Shown here piece by piece: positions 36,854-45,868 of a stretch of 64,000 nucleotides of DNA. Every line of letters starts with the position of its first letter. The first letter of the stretch is position 1. Source of the stretch: Streptomyces sp. Q6 (lineage in GTDB: Bacteria; Actinomycetota; Actinomycetes; Streptomycetales; Streptomycetaceae); contig NZ_CP146022.1 of assembly GCF_036967205.1 (NCBI RefSeq), forward strand, positions 5,146,001-5,210,000, written 5' to 3'. Position numbers and translations under genes: made by a program. The notes beneath the pieces are model-generated. The model made no database searches, was not told the origin of the DNA, and worked only from the letters and a program-made list of their open reading frames with translations.

Positions 36854-38356
36854 GTGTCAGTACAGAAGACCATCCATGTAGGCGGCCAGTGGCGTGGTGC
36901 CGCTTCGGGCGCCACCCGCGACATCATCGACCCCGCGGATGCCAAGCCGTTCGCCGTGATCGCCGAGGGCGGTGCCGAGGACGCGGACGCCGCGATCGCC
37001 GCGGCCCGCCGCGCCTTCGACGAGGGCCCCTGGCCGACGACACCCGTCGCCGAGCGGGCCGCGCTGCTGCGTCGCGTCGCCGACCTCCTCGTAAGGGACC
37101 GGGAGAAGATCGGTCTCCTGGAGAGCCGGGACGCGGGCAAGACCGTCGAGGAGGGCCGCGTCGACGTCGACTGTGTCGCCGACGCCTTCCGCTACTTCGC
37201 GGACCTCGTCATCGGTGAGGGCGCGGGCCGGGTCGTCGACGCCGGGTCCGACGAGATCCACAGCGTCGTCGTGCACGAGCCGGTCGGCGTCTGCGCGATG
37301 ATCACGCCCTGGAACTACCCGCTGCTCCAGGCGAGTTGGAAGATCGCCCCGGCGCTCGCCGCGGGCAACACCTTCGTCGTCAAGCCCAGCGAGATCACAC
37401 CGCTGACCACCGTCGTCCTCGTCGAACTGCTCGTCGAGGCCGGGCTGCCCGCCGGGGTCGCCAACATCGTGACGGGGCCCGGGAGTTCGGTCGGCGCCCG
37501 GCTCGCCGACCACCCCGACGTCGACCTGGTCTCCTTCACCGGCGGCCTGGTCAGCGGCACCAAGGTCGCGCAGGCCGCGGCCGCCGACGTCAAGAAGGTC
37601 GCCCTGGAACTCGGCGGCAAGAACCCGAACGTCGTCTTCGCCGACGCCTGCGAGACGGAGGAGGGGTTCGACACCGCCGTCGACCAGGCACTCAACGCCG
37701 CGTTCATCCACAGCGGCCAGGTCTGCTCCGCCGGGTCCCGGCTCATCGTCGAGGAATCGGTGCGCGAGCGCTTCGTCGCCGAACTCGCCCGGCGCGCCGA
37801 GAAGATCCGCCTCGGCCGCGGCACCGAGGACGGCGTCGAGTGCGGGCCGCTGGTCAGCGAACCGCAGCGCGCCAAGACCGAGGCGTACGTCGCCTCCGCG
37901 CTCGCCGAGGGTGCCGTCCTGCGCTGCGGCGGCAAGCGCCCCGAGCCCAGCGACGTGCGCCCCGCCACCGGCTACTTCTACGAGCCGACCGTCCTCGACC
38001 AGTGCCACCGTGAGATGCGGGTCGTGCGTGAGGAGACCTTCGGGCCGATCCTCACCGTCGAGACGTTCCGCACCGAGGACGAGGCGGTCGCCCTCGCCAA
38101 CGACACCGAGTACGGCCTCGCCGGCGCCGTCTGGACCACCGACGCGGGCCGCGCCCGCCGGGTCGCCGGACGTCTGCGCCACGGCACCGTCTGGATCAAC
38201 GACTTCCACCCCTATCTGCCGCAGGCCGAGTGGGGCGGCTTCGGAAAGAGCGGCGTGGGCCGCGAACTGGGCCCCGCCGGGCTCGCCGAGTACCGCGAGA
38301 GCAAGCACATCTACCAGAACCTCGCGCCGAAGCCGGTGCGCTGGTTCGCGGGCTGA
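36854..38356 (+). CDS. betB: Aldehyde dehydrogenase, betaine-aldehyde dehydrogenase type
   Basis: This 500-aa NAD(P)-dependent aldehyde dehydrogenase has the catalytic Cys in FIHSGQVCSAGSRL and the general-base Glu in VALELGGKNPNVVF. The oxyanion Asn lies in MITPWNYPLLQASWKIAPAL, and the C-terminal EETFGPILTVETF block is present. Its position next to a GMC oxidase and a glycine-betaine ABC importer points to betaine aldehyde to glycine betaine as the reaction; the enzyme family alone would not prove that substrate. GTG start at 36854. It leads a run of five same-strand genes to 44072. Confidence 0.9.
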   Translation: MSVQKTIHVGGQWRGAASGATRDIIDPADAKPFAVIAEGGAEDADAAIAAARRAFDEGPWPTTPVAERAALLRRVADLLVRDREKIGLLESRDAGKTVEEGRVDVDCVADAFRYFADLVIGEGAGRVVDAGSDEIHSVVVHEPVGVCAMITPWNYPLLQASWKIAPALAAGNTFVVKPSEITPLTTVVLVELLVEAGLPAGVANIVTGPGSSVGARLADHPDVDLVSFTGGLVSGTKVAQAAAADVKKVALELGGKNPNVVFADACETEEGFDTAVDQALNAAFIHSGQVCSAGSRLIVEESVRERFVAELARRAEKIRLGRGTEDGVECGPLVSEPQRAKTEAYVASALAEGAVLRCGGKRPEPSDVRPATGYFYEPTVLDQCHREMRVVREETFGPILTVETFRTEDEAVALANDTEYGLAGAVWTTDAGRARRVAGRLRHGTVWINDFHPYLPQAEWGGFGKSGVGRELGPAGLAEYRESKHIYQNLAPKPVRWFAG

Positions 38357-38437
38357 GCTCGTCCCCGTAGCCCGTCCGCCCTGGACTTCGTACGCCCTCA
38401 TTACGCGAAGTACTTTGCAACGCCTTGGAGTTGACCT

Positions 38438-40000
38438 ATGCCCGAGATACCCGAGATGGCCGAGACCGCGCAGGATCCCGTGTACGACTACGTGGTGGTC
38501 GGCGGCGGCACGGCCGGGTCGGTGATCGCCTCCCGGCTCACCGAGGACCCGGACGTCACCGTCGCCGTCATCGAAGGCGGCCCCAGCGACATCGACCGCG
38601 ACGACGTGCTGACGCTGCGCCGCTGGCTCGGTCTGCTCGGCGGCGACCTCGACTACGGCTACACCACCACCGAGCAGCCGCGCGGCAACTCGCACATCCT
38701 GCACAGCCGCGCGAAGGTGCTCGGCGGCTGCTCGTCGCACAACACGCTCATCTCGTTCAAGCCGCTGCCCGGCGACTGGGACGAGTGGGCGGCCGCGGGC
38801 GCCGAGGGCTGGGACCACAAGGCGATGGACCCGTACTTCGGGAAGCTGCGCAACAACATCGTGCCGGTCGACGAGAAGGACCGGAACGCCATCGCCCGCG
38901 ACTTCGTCGAGGCCGCCCGGACGGCGACCGGCGTGCCGCGCGTCGAGGGCTTCAACAAGGCCCCGTTCAAGGACGGCGTCGGCTTCTTCGACCTCGCCTA
39001 CCACCCCGAGAACAACAAGCGCTCCAGCGCGTCCGTGGCGTATCTGCATCCGCACATGGAGGCCGGTGACCGGCCCCATCTGACGCTCCTGCTCGAAACG
39101 TGGGCGTACAAGCTGGAGTTCGACGAGGGACTGCGGGCGCGCGGGGTGCGGGTGCGCGCCAAGGACGGCTCCGAGTCGCTCGTCTCCGCGCGGCGCGAGG
39201 TCGTCGTGTGCGCGGGCGCCGTCGACACGCCCCGGCTGCTCCTGCACTCCGGCATCGGCCCCAAGGCCGACCTGGAGGCCCTCGGCATCCCCGTCCTGCA
39301 CGACCTGCCGGGCGTCGGCGAGAACCTCCTCGACCACCCGGAGTCGGTCATCGTCTGGGAGACGAACGGGCCGATCCCCGAGAACAGCGCCATGGACAGC
39401 GACGCGGGTCTGTTCGTCCAGCGGGACCCCGAGGCCGCGGGCCCGGACCTGATGTTCCACTTCTACCAGATCCCGTTCACGGACAATCCGGAGCGGCTCG
39501 GCTACGAGAAGCCCGAGCACGGCGTCTCCATGACGCCGAACATCCCCAAGCCCCGCAGCCGCGGCCGCCTCTACCTGACCAGCGCCGACCCCGAGGTCAA
39601 GCCCGCCCTCGACTTCCGCTACTTCACGGACGAGGACGACTACGACGGCCGCACCCTGGTCGACGGCATCAGGATCGCCCGCGAGATCGCGAAGACGGAA
39701 CCGCTCGCCGGCTGGCTGGGCCGCGAGGTCTGTCCGGGCCCCGACGTCGTCGACGACGAGGCGCTCGGCGAGTACGCGCGCAAGATCGCCCACACCGTCT
39801 ACCACCCGGCGGGCACGTGCCGAATAGGTGCCCCGGACGATGAACTCGCCGTGGTGGATCCCGAGTTGAGGATCCGCGGGCTGCAAGCCATCCGAATCGC
39901 CGACGCGTCCGTCTTCCCGACGATGCCCGCGGTGAACCCGATGATCGGGGTGCTCATGGTCGGGGAGAAGTGCGCCGAGCTGATGGGTGGTGACGCGTGA
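38438..40000 (+). CDS. GMC oxidoreductase, probable choline dehydrogenase/oxidase
   Basis: This 520-aa FAD enzyme has the N-terminal [19 protein letters not shown]-binding motif and the GMC signature block around [18 protein letters not shown]. The second signature is [16 protein letters not shown], and the C-terminal catalytic pair region is [13 protein letters not shown]...[10 protein letters not shown]. In this cluster the likely role is oxidation of choline to betaine aldehyde, feeding the upstream dehydrogenase. GGAG precedes the ATG. The stop overlaps the ATP-binding gene start (TGATG). Confidence 0.9.
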   Translation: MPEIPEMAETAQDPVYDYVVVGGGTAGSVIASRLTEDPDVTVAVIEGGPSDIDRDDVLTLRRWLGLLGGDLDYGYTTTEQPRGNSHILHSRAKVLGGCSSHNTLISFKPLPGDWDEWAAAGAEGWDHKAMDPYFGKLRNNIVPVDEKDRNAIARDFVEAARTATGVPRVEGFNKAPFKDGVGFFDLAYHPENNKRSSASVAYLHPHMEAGDRPHLTLLLETWAYKLEFDEGLRARGVRVRAKDGSESLVSARREVVVCAGAVDTPRLLLHSGIGPKADLEALGIPVLHDLPGVGENLLDHPESVIVWETNGPIPENSAMDSDAGLFVQRDPEAAGPDLMFHFYQIPFTDNPERLGYEKPEHGVSMTPNIPKPRSRGRLYLTSADPEVKPALDFRYFTDEDDYDGRTLVDGIRIAREIAKTEPLAGWLGREVCPGPDVVDDEALGEYARKIAHTVYHPAGTCRIGAPDDELAVVDPELRIRGLQAIRIADASVFPTMPAVNPMIGVLMVGEKCAELMGGDA

Positions 40001-41136
40001 TGAGTACGACCACCGCGAACCTGAAGGGCGCCGAAGGCGCTGACGGCGCGGGCGGCGAGAACGAGGCCGTGTTCTCCGTCCGCAACCTGTGGAAGGTGTT
40101 CGGACCGAAGGCCGAACGCGTCCCCGGGGACGCCGAGTTGGCCGCGCTGAGCGCCGCCGAACTGCGGGAGCGTACCGGCTGCACCGCCGCCGTGCGCGAC
40201 GTCTCCTTCGACGTGCGGCGCGGCGAGGTCTTCGTCGTCATGGGCCTGTCGGGCTCCGGCAAGTCGACCCTGGTGCGCTGTCTGACCCGGCTCATCGAGC
40301 CGACGTCGGGCACCCTGTCCATCGACGGCGAGGACGTCCTCGCCATGGACAAGAGCCGGCTGCGCGCCCTGCGCCGGCACCGCGCCGCCATGGTCTTCCA
40401 GCACTTCGGGCTGCTCCCGCACCGCACCGTCCTCGACAACGTCGCCTACGGCCTGGAGATCCAGGGCATGAGCCGCGCCGAGCGGCGCGCGAAGGCGGCC
40501 GAGGTCGTCGCCAAGGTCGGCCTCGAAGGACTTGAGGGGCGCCGCCCCGGGCAGCTCTCCGGCGGCCAGCAGCAGCGCGTCGGGCTGGCCCGCGCGCTCG
40601 CCGTCGACCCCGAAGTGCTGCTGTTCGACGAGCCGTTCAGCGCGCTCGACCCGATGATCCGCCGCGACATGCAGGAGGAGGTCGTGCGGCTGCACCGTGA
40701 GGAGGGCCGCACGATGGTCTTCATCACGCACGACCTGAACGAGGCGCTGCGCCTCGGTGACCGCATCGCCCTCATGCGCGACGGCCGGATCGTCCAGCTC
40801 GGCACCCCCGAGGAGATCGTCGGCTCGCCCGCCGACGACTACGTCCGCGAGTTCGTCCGTGACGTACCGCGCGAGCAGGTCATGACGGTCCGCAGAGCCA
40901 TGCGGCCCGCCGACGCGGACGAGGCGCGGCGCGGCGCCGCCGTCGCCCCCGACGCCACGGTGTCCGAGGCCATCGAGGCCGTGGCGCGCACCGGTTTCGC
41001 GGTGCGTGTGATGGACGAAGGCAGGTGCCTGGGCGTCGTCGACCACGAGCGGCTCATCTCCGTGGTCGGCGGCGGCGCCCCGGCCCGGCCGCCACGGCCG
41101 CCGCGAAGTCCACGGGCGAGGAGGCGGAATAGATGA
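40000..41136 (+). CDS. Glycine betaine/proline ABC transporter ATP-binding protein (ProV/OpuAA type)
   Basis: This 378-aa ATPase carries Walker [11 protein letters not shown], signature [15 protein letters not shown] and Walker [16 protein letters not shown]-terminal regulatory stretch contains one CBS-like unit ([20 protein letters not shown]). It energises quaternary-amine uptake with the fused permease and binding protein downstream. The ATG overlaps the preceding TGA. The last ~17 residues read [15 protein letters not shown], which is odd. Adding one C in the run at 41078-41081 would give a Gly/Ala-rich tail ending STGEEAE with a TAG at 41130-41132, directly before the permease ATG, so the tail may be a base-call artefact. 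The overlap with the permease start is natural in either case. Confidence 0.92.
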   Translation: MSTTTANLKGAEGADGAGGENEAVFSVRNLWKVFGPKAERVPGDAELAALSAAELRERTGCTAAVRDVSFDVRRGEVFVVMGLSGSGKSTLVRCLTRLIEPTSGTLSIDGEDVLAMDKSRLRALRRHRAAMVFQHFGLLPHRTVLDNVAYGLEIQGMSRAERRAKAAEVVAKVGLEGLEGRRPGQLSGGQQQRVGLARALAVDPEVLLFDEPFSALDPMIRRDMQEEVVRLHREEGRTMVFITHDLNEALRLGDRIALMRDGRIVQLGTPEEIVGSPADDYVREFVRDVPREQVMTVRRAMRPADADEARRGAAVAPDATVSEAIEAVARTGFAVRVMDEGRCLGVVDHERLISVVGGGAPARPPRPPRSPRARRRNR

Positions 41137-43106
41137 CCGCCGCCGCCACCACCGCCCCGCTGGAGAAGGGCGCGGGCCCCCTCGTGGCCCTGCGCCGCAA
41201 CCGCGCCGTCGGCAAGCTCCTGCTGCTCGCCGTCGCCGCGGCGATCCTCGTCCCCCTCGCCCACTCCCACTGGGCCAGCGGCACCTGGCCGCACGCCCTC
41301 ACCGTCGACCTGACCGAGCCGCTCGGCAGGACGACCGACTGGGTCATCGACAACCGGGACAGCCACCCGCTGTTCCTCTACTTCCTCGGCCACGTCAGCA
41401 ACGCGATCGTCGTCTCCATCCGCGCCGTCTACCTCGTGCTGCTGGCCGCCGGCTGGGCCGGTGTGACCGCGGCCGCCGGACTCGTCGCCTGGCGCGTCGC
41501 CGGCCCGCGCCTCGGCGCGACCGCCGTCGTCGCGTTCCTCGCCTGCGGCGCCCTCGGCATGTGGATCCCCACCATGCAGACCCTCGCCCTGATGGTGGTC
41601 GCCGTCCTCGCCTCGGTGATCCTCGGCGTCCTCCTCGGCCTCGGCGCGGGCCTCAACGACCGCCTGTTCCGCGGCCTGCGCCCGGTCCTCGACACCATGC
41701 AGGTGCTCCCCGCGTACGCGTACCTGCTCCCCGTCGTCCTCGTCTTCGGCATGGGCGTGCCGGCCGCGGTCCTCGCCACCGTCGTCTACGCCGCTCCGCC
41801 GATGGCCCGGCTCACCGCGCTCGGTCTGCGCTCCGCCGACGGCGGTGTCATGGAGGCCGTCGCCTCGCTCGGCGCGACCGCCCGCCAGCGCCTCTTCACG
41901 GCGCGCCTGCCGCTGGCCCGCAAGCAGATCCTGCTCGGCCTCAACCAGACGATCATGATGGCGCTCTCCATGGCCGTCATCGCCTCGGTGATCGGCGCGG
42001 CCGGTCTCGGCGACCGCGTCTACCAGGCCCTCGCCTCCGTCGACGTCGGCGCCGCGCTCGCCGCGGGCATCCCGATCGTGCTGCTCGCCGTCGTCCTCGA
42101 CCGCGTCACCGGCGCCGCGGGGGCGCGCATCGGCTCCCACGAGACGCCGTCCGGGCGCGGGAAGCGGGACGTCCTCGCCGTCGTCGTCGGCACCGCGGTC
42201 GTCGCCCTCGCGGGCCGCTTCGCCGACCGCCTCGACTGGCCCGACTCCTGGGTCGTCACCATCGCCACGCCCGTCAACGACGCCGTCGACTGGATGACCG
42301 ACCACCTCTACACCGGCGTCCCCTACATCGGCGGCACCGCCGACTGGGCCGCCCACTTCACCACCTGGATCCTCGACCCGGTCCGCGACGGCCTGACCTG
42401 GCTGCCGTGGTGGTCGGTGCTGCTGATCGTCGCCGCGCTCGCCTGGCTGATCGGCACCTGGCGCACCGCCCTGACCGCCGTGCTCGCCATGGCCGCGATC
42501 GGCGTGCTCGGCGTGTGGAAGCCGTCGCTGGACACGCTGTCCCAGGTCCTCGCCGCCGTCGCCGTGACCCTGGTGCTCGGCTTCGCGATCGCCGTCGCCG
42601 CGGCCCGCAGCGCACGCGTCGAGAAGACACTGCGGCCCGTCCTCGACGTCTTCCAGACGATGCCGCAGTTCGTCTACCTGATCCCGGTCGTCGCCCTGTT
42701 CGGCGTCGGCCGCGCCCCGGCCGTCGCCGCCGCCGTCGTCTACGCGCTGCCCGCCGTCGTCCGCATCACCACGCAGGGCCTACGAGGAGTCGACCCGGCC
42801 GCGATGGAGGCGTCCCGCTCGCTGGGCGCCACCCCGGGCCAGCAGTTGCGCCAGGTCCAACTCCCGCTCGCCCGACCGGCGTTGCTCCTCGCCGTCAACC
42901 AGGGCGTCGTCCTGGTCCTCGCCGTCGTCATCATCGGCGGCCTGGTCGGTGGCGGCGCGCTCGGCTACGACGTCGTCTTCGGCCTCGCCCAGGGCGACCT
43001 CGCCACCGGGCTGGTCGCGGGCGCCGCGATCGTCTGCCTCGGCCTGATGCTCGACCGCGTGACACAGCCGACGCAACGGCGCGCGCGCAACGGAACGGAG
43101 GCCTGA
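41133..43106 (+). CDS. Glycine betaine ABC transporter permease, two fused permease modules
   Basis: This 657-aa membrane protein has two homologous BPD-type permease halves. Each ends with an EAA loop that contacts the ATPase: [20 protein letters not shown] in the first and [20 protein letters not shown] in the second. About a dozen membrane helices are visible. Typical ProW/OpuAB permeases are single-module (~300 aa), so this is a fusion or tandem duplication seen in some actinobacteria. ATG overlaps the preceding gene's stop; the binding-protein gene starts 3 bp after its end. Confidence 0.93.
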   Translation: MTAAATTAPLEKGAGPLVALRRNRAVGKLLLLAVAAAILVPLAHSHWASGTWPHALTVDLTEPLGRTTDWVIDNRDSHPLFLYFLGHVSNAIVVSIRAVYLVLLAAGWAGVTAAAGLVAWRVAGPRLGATAVVAFLACGALGMWIPTMQTLALMVVAVLASVILGVLLGLGAGLNDRLFRGLRPVLDTMQVLPAYAYLLPVVLVFGMGVPAAVLATVVYAAPPMARLTALGLRSADGGVMEAVASLGATARQRLFTARLPLARKQILLGLNQTIMMALSMAVIASVIGAAGLGDRVYQALASVDVGAALAAGIPIVLLAVVLDRVTGAAGARIGSHETPSGRGKRDVLAVVVGTAVVALAGRFADRLDWPDSWVVTIATPVNDAVDWMTDHLYTGVPYIGGTADWAAHFTTWILDPVRDGLTWLPWWSVLLIVAALAWLIGTWRTALTAVLAMAAIGVLGVWKPSLDTLSQVLAAVAVTLVLGFAIAVAAARSARVEKTLRPVLDVFQTMPQFVYLIPVVALFGVGRAPAVAAAVVYALPAVVRITTQGLRGVDPAAMEASRSLGATPGQQLRQVQLPLARPALLLAVNQGVVLVLAVVIIGGLVGGGALGYDVVFGLAQGDLATGLVAGAAIVCLGLMLDRVTQPTQRRARNGTEA

Positions 43107-43109
43107 GCC

Positions 43110-44072
43110 ATGCGCACCCGCAAGCTTCTCACCGCGGTCGCGGGAGCCGGACTGCTCACGGTCGTCACCGGCTGCGGAGCAGCCGACATGACCGAGCAGG
43201 CGTCCCCGTTCGCCAACGCCCAGGGCGCGAGGACGGTGACCCTGTCCGTCCAGTCCTGGGTCGGCGCGCAGGCCAACGTCGCCGTCGCCCAGTATCTCCT
43301 GGAGCACGAGCTCGGCTACCGCGTCGACACCGTCCAGGTCGACGAGGTCCCCGCCTGGGACGCCCTCAGCCAGGGCCGCGTCGACGCGATCATGGAGGAC
43401 TGGGGCCACCCCGAGCAGGAACAGCGCTACGTCAAGGACAAGAAGACGATCGTGAACGGCGGCGACCTCGGTGTCACCGGGCACATCGGCTGGTTCGTCC
43501 CGACGTACTTCGCGAAGCAGCACCCCGATGTCACGGACTACAAGAACCTCGACAAGTACGCCGACCGGATGAAGACGGCGGAGAGCGGCGGCAAGGGCCA
43601 GCTGCTCGACGGCTCACCCTCGTACGTCACGAACGACAAGGCGCTCGTCGACAACCTGAAGCTGGACTACCAGGTCGTCTTCTCCGGCTCCGAGGCGGCG
43701 CAGATCACCCAGATCAAGCAGTTCGCCAAGCAGAAGAAGCCGTTCCTGACGTACTGGTACCAGCCGCAGTGGCTGTTCAAGAAGGTCCCGATGACGGAGG
43801 TGAAGCTGCCCGCCTACAAGGAGGGCTGCGACGCCGATCCGAAGAAGGTGGCCTGCGCCTACCCGAAGACGCCGCTCCAGAAGTACCTCAACGCCGACTT
43901 CGCCGAGGGCGGCGGCAAGGCGGCGGCCCTCCTGAAGAACTTCCGGTGGACGACGGAGGACCAGAACGAGGTCTCGCTCCTCATCGCCGACCGGAAGCTG
44001 ACCCCGGAACAGGCCGCGAAGAAGTGGGTCGACGCGCATCGCTCGACGTGGGAGGCGTGGCTGCCCCGTTAG
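43110..44072 (+). CDS. Glycine betaine ABC transporter substrate-binding lipoprotein
   Basis: This 320-aa lipoprotein has a signal peptide with lipobox VTGC (Cys22), so it is membrane-anchored outside the cell. An OpuAC-type domain follows (VTLSVQSWVGAQANVAVAQY, EDWGHPEQEQRYVKDKKTIV, HIGWFVPTYFAKQHPDVTDY). Trp and Tyr residues suited to cation-pi binding of quaternary amines are present (SWVG, EDWGH, YWYQPQWLF), but pocket residues were not verified structurally. Last gene of the osmoprotectant cluster; a hairpin follows at 44090. Confidence 0.94.
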   Translation: MRTRKLLTAVAGAGLLTVVTGCGAADMTEQASPFANAQGARTVTLSVQSWVGAQANVAVAQYLLEHELGYRVDTVQVDEVPAWDALSQGRVDAIMEDWGHPEQEQRYVKDKKTIVNGGDLGVTGHIGWFVPTYFAKQHPDVTDYKNLDKYADRMKTAESGGKGQLLDGSPSYVTNDKALVDNLKLDYQVVFSGSEAAQITQIKQFAKQKKPFLTYWYQPQWLFKKVPMTEVKLPAYKEGCDADPKKVACAYPKTPLQKYLNADFAEGGGKAAALLKNFRWTTEDQNEVSLLIADRKLTPEQAAKKWVDAHRSTWEAWLPR

Positions 44073-44089
44073 GCGGGCAGGTCTTCTGG

Positions 44090-44125
44090 GTGCCGGGTGC
44101 TTTTCCTGACGGGGGCGCCCGGCAC
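44090..44125. terminator. Terminator between betaine cluster and PEP-mutase-family gene
   Basis: GTGCCGGG (44090-44097) pairs with CCCGGCAC (44118-44125). The stem extends three more pairs, including one G-T wobble, and contains TTTT in the loop. It lies between convergent genes. Confidence 0.65.
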
Positions 44126-44144
44126 CACTGCGTCCGCCCCGGGT

Positions 44145-44876
44145 TCAGCGCAGCTCGGCCGCGATCTCCCGCAGCGCCGCCGTCGCCCTGCGCTGGAGGC
44201 CGGGGCCGAAGGTGATCCGGGTCGCGCCCAGAGCGCCCCATTCCTGGAGCGAGGGACCGCCGGGCGGGGCGCCGACGTTGATCGGGCCCTCGATCTCCGC
44301 GCGCAGCCGGGGGAGCGCGTCGGCCGGGGCGCCGATCGGATAGACGCAGTCGGCGCCGGCGGCCACGTACAGCCGGGCCCGTGCGACGGCCTCGGCCACC
44401 GGGTCGGCGGCGCCCCTGATGAACGGGTCGACACGGGCGTTCAGGAACAGCCGGTCACCGGCCGCCGCACGCACCTCGGCCAGCCGGCTCGCCTGCTCGG
44501 CGGGGTCGTCGAGGGTGCCGTCGGGGCCGGAGTCCTCCAGGTTGCAGCCGACCGCGCCCGTCTCCAGGAGCCGCTCCACCAGCTCCTTCGGCGGGAGTCC
44601 GTAGCCGCCCTCGATGTCCGCCGACACCGGCACGGAGACCGCCCGCACGATGCGCCGCACCGCCGCGAACATCTCGTCCGCGGGCGTCGACCCGTCCTCG
44701 TGGCCGAGCGACGCCGCGACCCCGGCGCTCGGCGTCGCGAGCGCCGGGAAGCCGGCCTCCTCGAAGACCCGCGCGCTCGCCGCGTCCCACGGCCCCGGCA
44801 GGACCAGGGCGTCGCCGGGCGCACGGTCGTGGTGCAGGGCGCGGAACACGGCGGCGGGGTCTGCGGAGTTCACCAT
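44145..44876 (-). CDS. Isocitrate lyase/PEP mutase family protein
   Basis: This 243-aa TIM-barrel enzyme of the ICL/PEP-mutase superfamily has an N-terminal LPGPWDAASARVFEEAGFPA and TPSAGVAASLGHEDG. The metal-binding block is VPVSADIEGGYG, followed by GAVGCNLEDSGPDGTL and LFLNARVDPFI. The classic lyase KKCGH cysteine loop is not evident; the equivalent loop is GHEDGS. The family includes 2-methylisocitrate lyases and oxaloacetate or phosphonopyruvate hydrolases, so the substrate is open. ATG 44876; it overlaps the 3' end of the AhpD-like gene by 7 nt, the last of three coupled genes. Confidence 0.85.
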   Translation of the reverse strand: MVNSADPAAVFRALHHDRAPGDALVLPGPWDAASARVFEEAGFPALATPSAGVAASLGHEDGSTPADEMFAAVRRIVRAVSVPVSADIEGGYGLPPKELVERLLETGAVGCNLEDSGPDGTLDDPAEQASRLAEVRAAAGDRLFLNARVDPFIRGAADPVAEAVARARLYVAAGADCVYPIGAPADALPRLRAEIEGPINVGAPPGGPSLQEWGALGATRITFGPGLQRRATAALREIAAELR

Positions 44877-45319
44877 GCGGGGCCTTCGGGCTCGATGCGG
44901 CGGCTGACCATCAGCCGGTTCCAGGAGTTGATCACGGCGATCGCCCCGATGAGGTGGGCGAGTTCGGCCTCCGTGAAGTGCCGTGCGGCCCGCTCGTACA
45001 CCTCGTCCGGCACGAAGCCGTCCGTGAGGACCGTGACCGCCTCGGTCAGCGCGAGCGCCGCCCGCTCCCGCTCGCTGAAGACGTCCCCGGCCTCCTGCCA
45101 GGCGTCGAGCAGCGCCAGCCGCCGCGCGCTCTCGCCGTACGTGTCGACCGCGATGCCGACGTGCATGTCCAGGCAGAACGCGCACGCGTTGATCTGCGAC
45201 GCCCGGATCATCACCAGCTCCGCGAGGCCGGGTTCCCCGAGGCCCTTCTTCGCGGCCGCGCCCAGCGCGACCAGCGCGCCCCGGACGGCCGGGTCCAAGT
45301 AGGTGGTGCGCGCGGTCAC
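44870..45319 (-). CDS. Carboxymuconolactone decarboxylase/AhpD-like protein 2
   Basis: This 149-aa AhpD-fold protein has the peroxidase-type CxxCxxxH motif in NACAFCLDMHVG. A conserved second half follows (ERAALALTEAVTVLTDGFVP, AHLIGAIAVINSWNRL). Such proteins often act as peroxide reductases rather than decarboxylases. GTG start overlaps the preceding stop (GTGA), and its 3' end overlaps the PEP-mutase-family gene. It is a paralogue of the next gene upstream, sharing most of the second half. Confidence 0.9.
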   Translation of the reverse strand: MTARTTYLDPAVRGALVALGAAAKKGLGEPGLAELVMIRASQINACAFCLDMHVGIAVDTYGESARRLALLDAWQEAGDVFSERERAALALTEAVTVLTDGFVPDEVYERAARHFTEAELAHLIGAIAVINSWNRLMVSRRIEPEGPAW

Positions 45320-45822
45320 TTGAAGTCGCCGGGGGTGTAGTGGCCGGGCGACTGGCGGGTCGAGACGCCGAAGCGGTTCCAGGCGTTGATCGTCGTGATC
45401 GCGGCGATCAGCTGGGTCAGCTCCCGCTCGTCGTAGACCTTCGCCGCCCGCTCGTACACCTCGTCCGGGACGAAGCCGTCGGTGAGGACGGTGATCGCCT
45501 CGGTCAGCTCCAGGGCGGCGATCTCCTTCTCCGTGTAGAAGTGCTTCGACTCCTCCCACGCGCTGAGCTGGATGATCCGCTCCACGCTCTCGCCCGCCGC
45601 GAGCGCGTCCTTGGAGTGCATGTCGAGGCAGAGCGCGCAGCGGTTGAGCTGCGAGGCGCGGATCTTGACCAGCTCGGCCGTCTTCGGGTCGACGCCCGCG
45701 CGGGCCGCCGCGTCCAGCTTGATCATCGCCTTGAAGACCTCGGGGGCGTGCCGGGCCCAGTCGAGGCGGGGCGTGTGCTCGTGCGCGTAGTCGGTGTCGG
45801 TGGTGTCGTTCGTGGTGGTCAT
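45316..45822 (-). CDS. Carboxymuconolactone decarboxylase/AhpD-like protein 1
   Basis: This 168-aa AhpD-fold protein has CxxCxxxH in NRCALCLDMHSKDAL. It shows close similarity to its downstream paralogue (LTEAITVLTDGFVPDEVYER). First gene of a three-gene overlapping operon; it begins 46 bp from the divergent MocR regulator gene, whose product probably controls it. Likely role: peroxide or thiol-linked detoxification, inferred from the active-site motif. Confidence 0.9.
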   Translation of the reverse strand: MTTTNDTTDTDYAHEHTPRLDWARHAPEVFKAMIKLDAAARAGVDPKTAELVKIRASQLNRCALCLDMHSKDALAAGESVERIIQLSAWEESKHFYTEKEIAALELTEAITVLTDGFVPDEVYERAAKVYDERELTQLIAAITTINAWNRFGVSTRQSPGHYTPGDFK

Positions 45823-45868
45823 GGTTCGACTCTACGAACGCATTAGCCCAGGAGTATGGTCCATTTCC
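45823..45868. promoter_or_regulatory. Divergent promoter region with TGGTCCA-type site (MocR operator candidate)
   Basis: These 46 bp lie between divergent start codons. They contain TATGGTCCATTTCCAT with TGG/CCA symmetry, next to the MocR start. MocR regulators commonly bind such half-sites in their own divergent promoters. The site is inferred from position and symmetry only. Confidence 0.45.

Noticed and set aside
36857-39886. A 1009-codon open frame on the minus strand
   Set aside because: It lies antisense to the well-supported aldehyde dehydrogenase and GMC oxidase genes; its Val/Asp/Gly/Arg-rich sequence is typical of high-GC antisense shadows.
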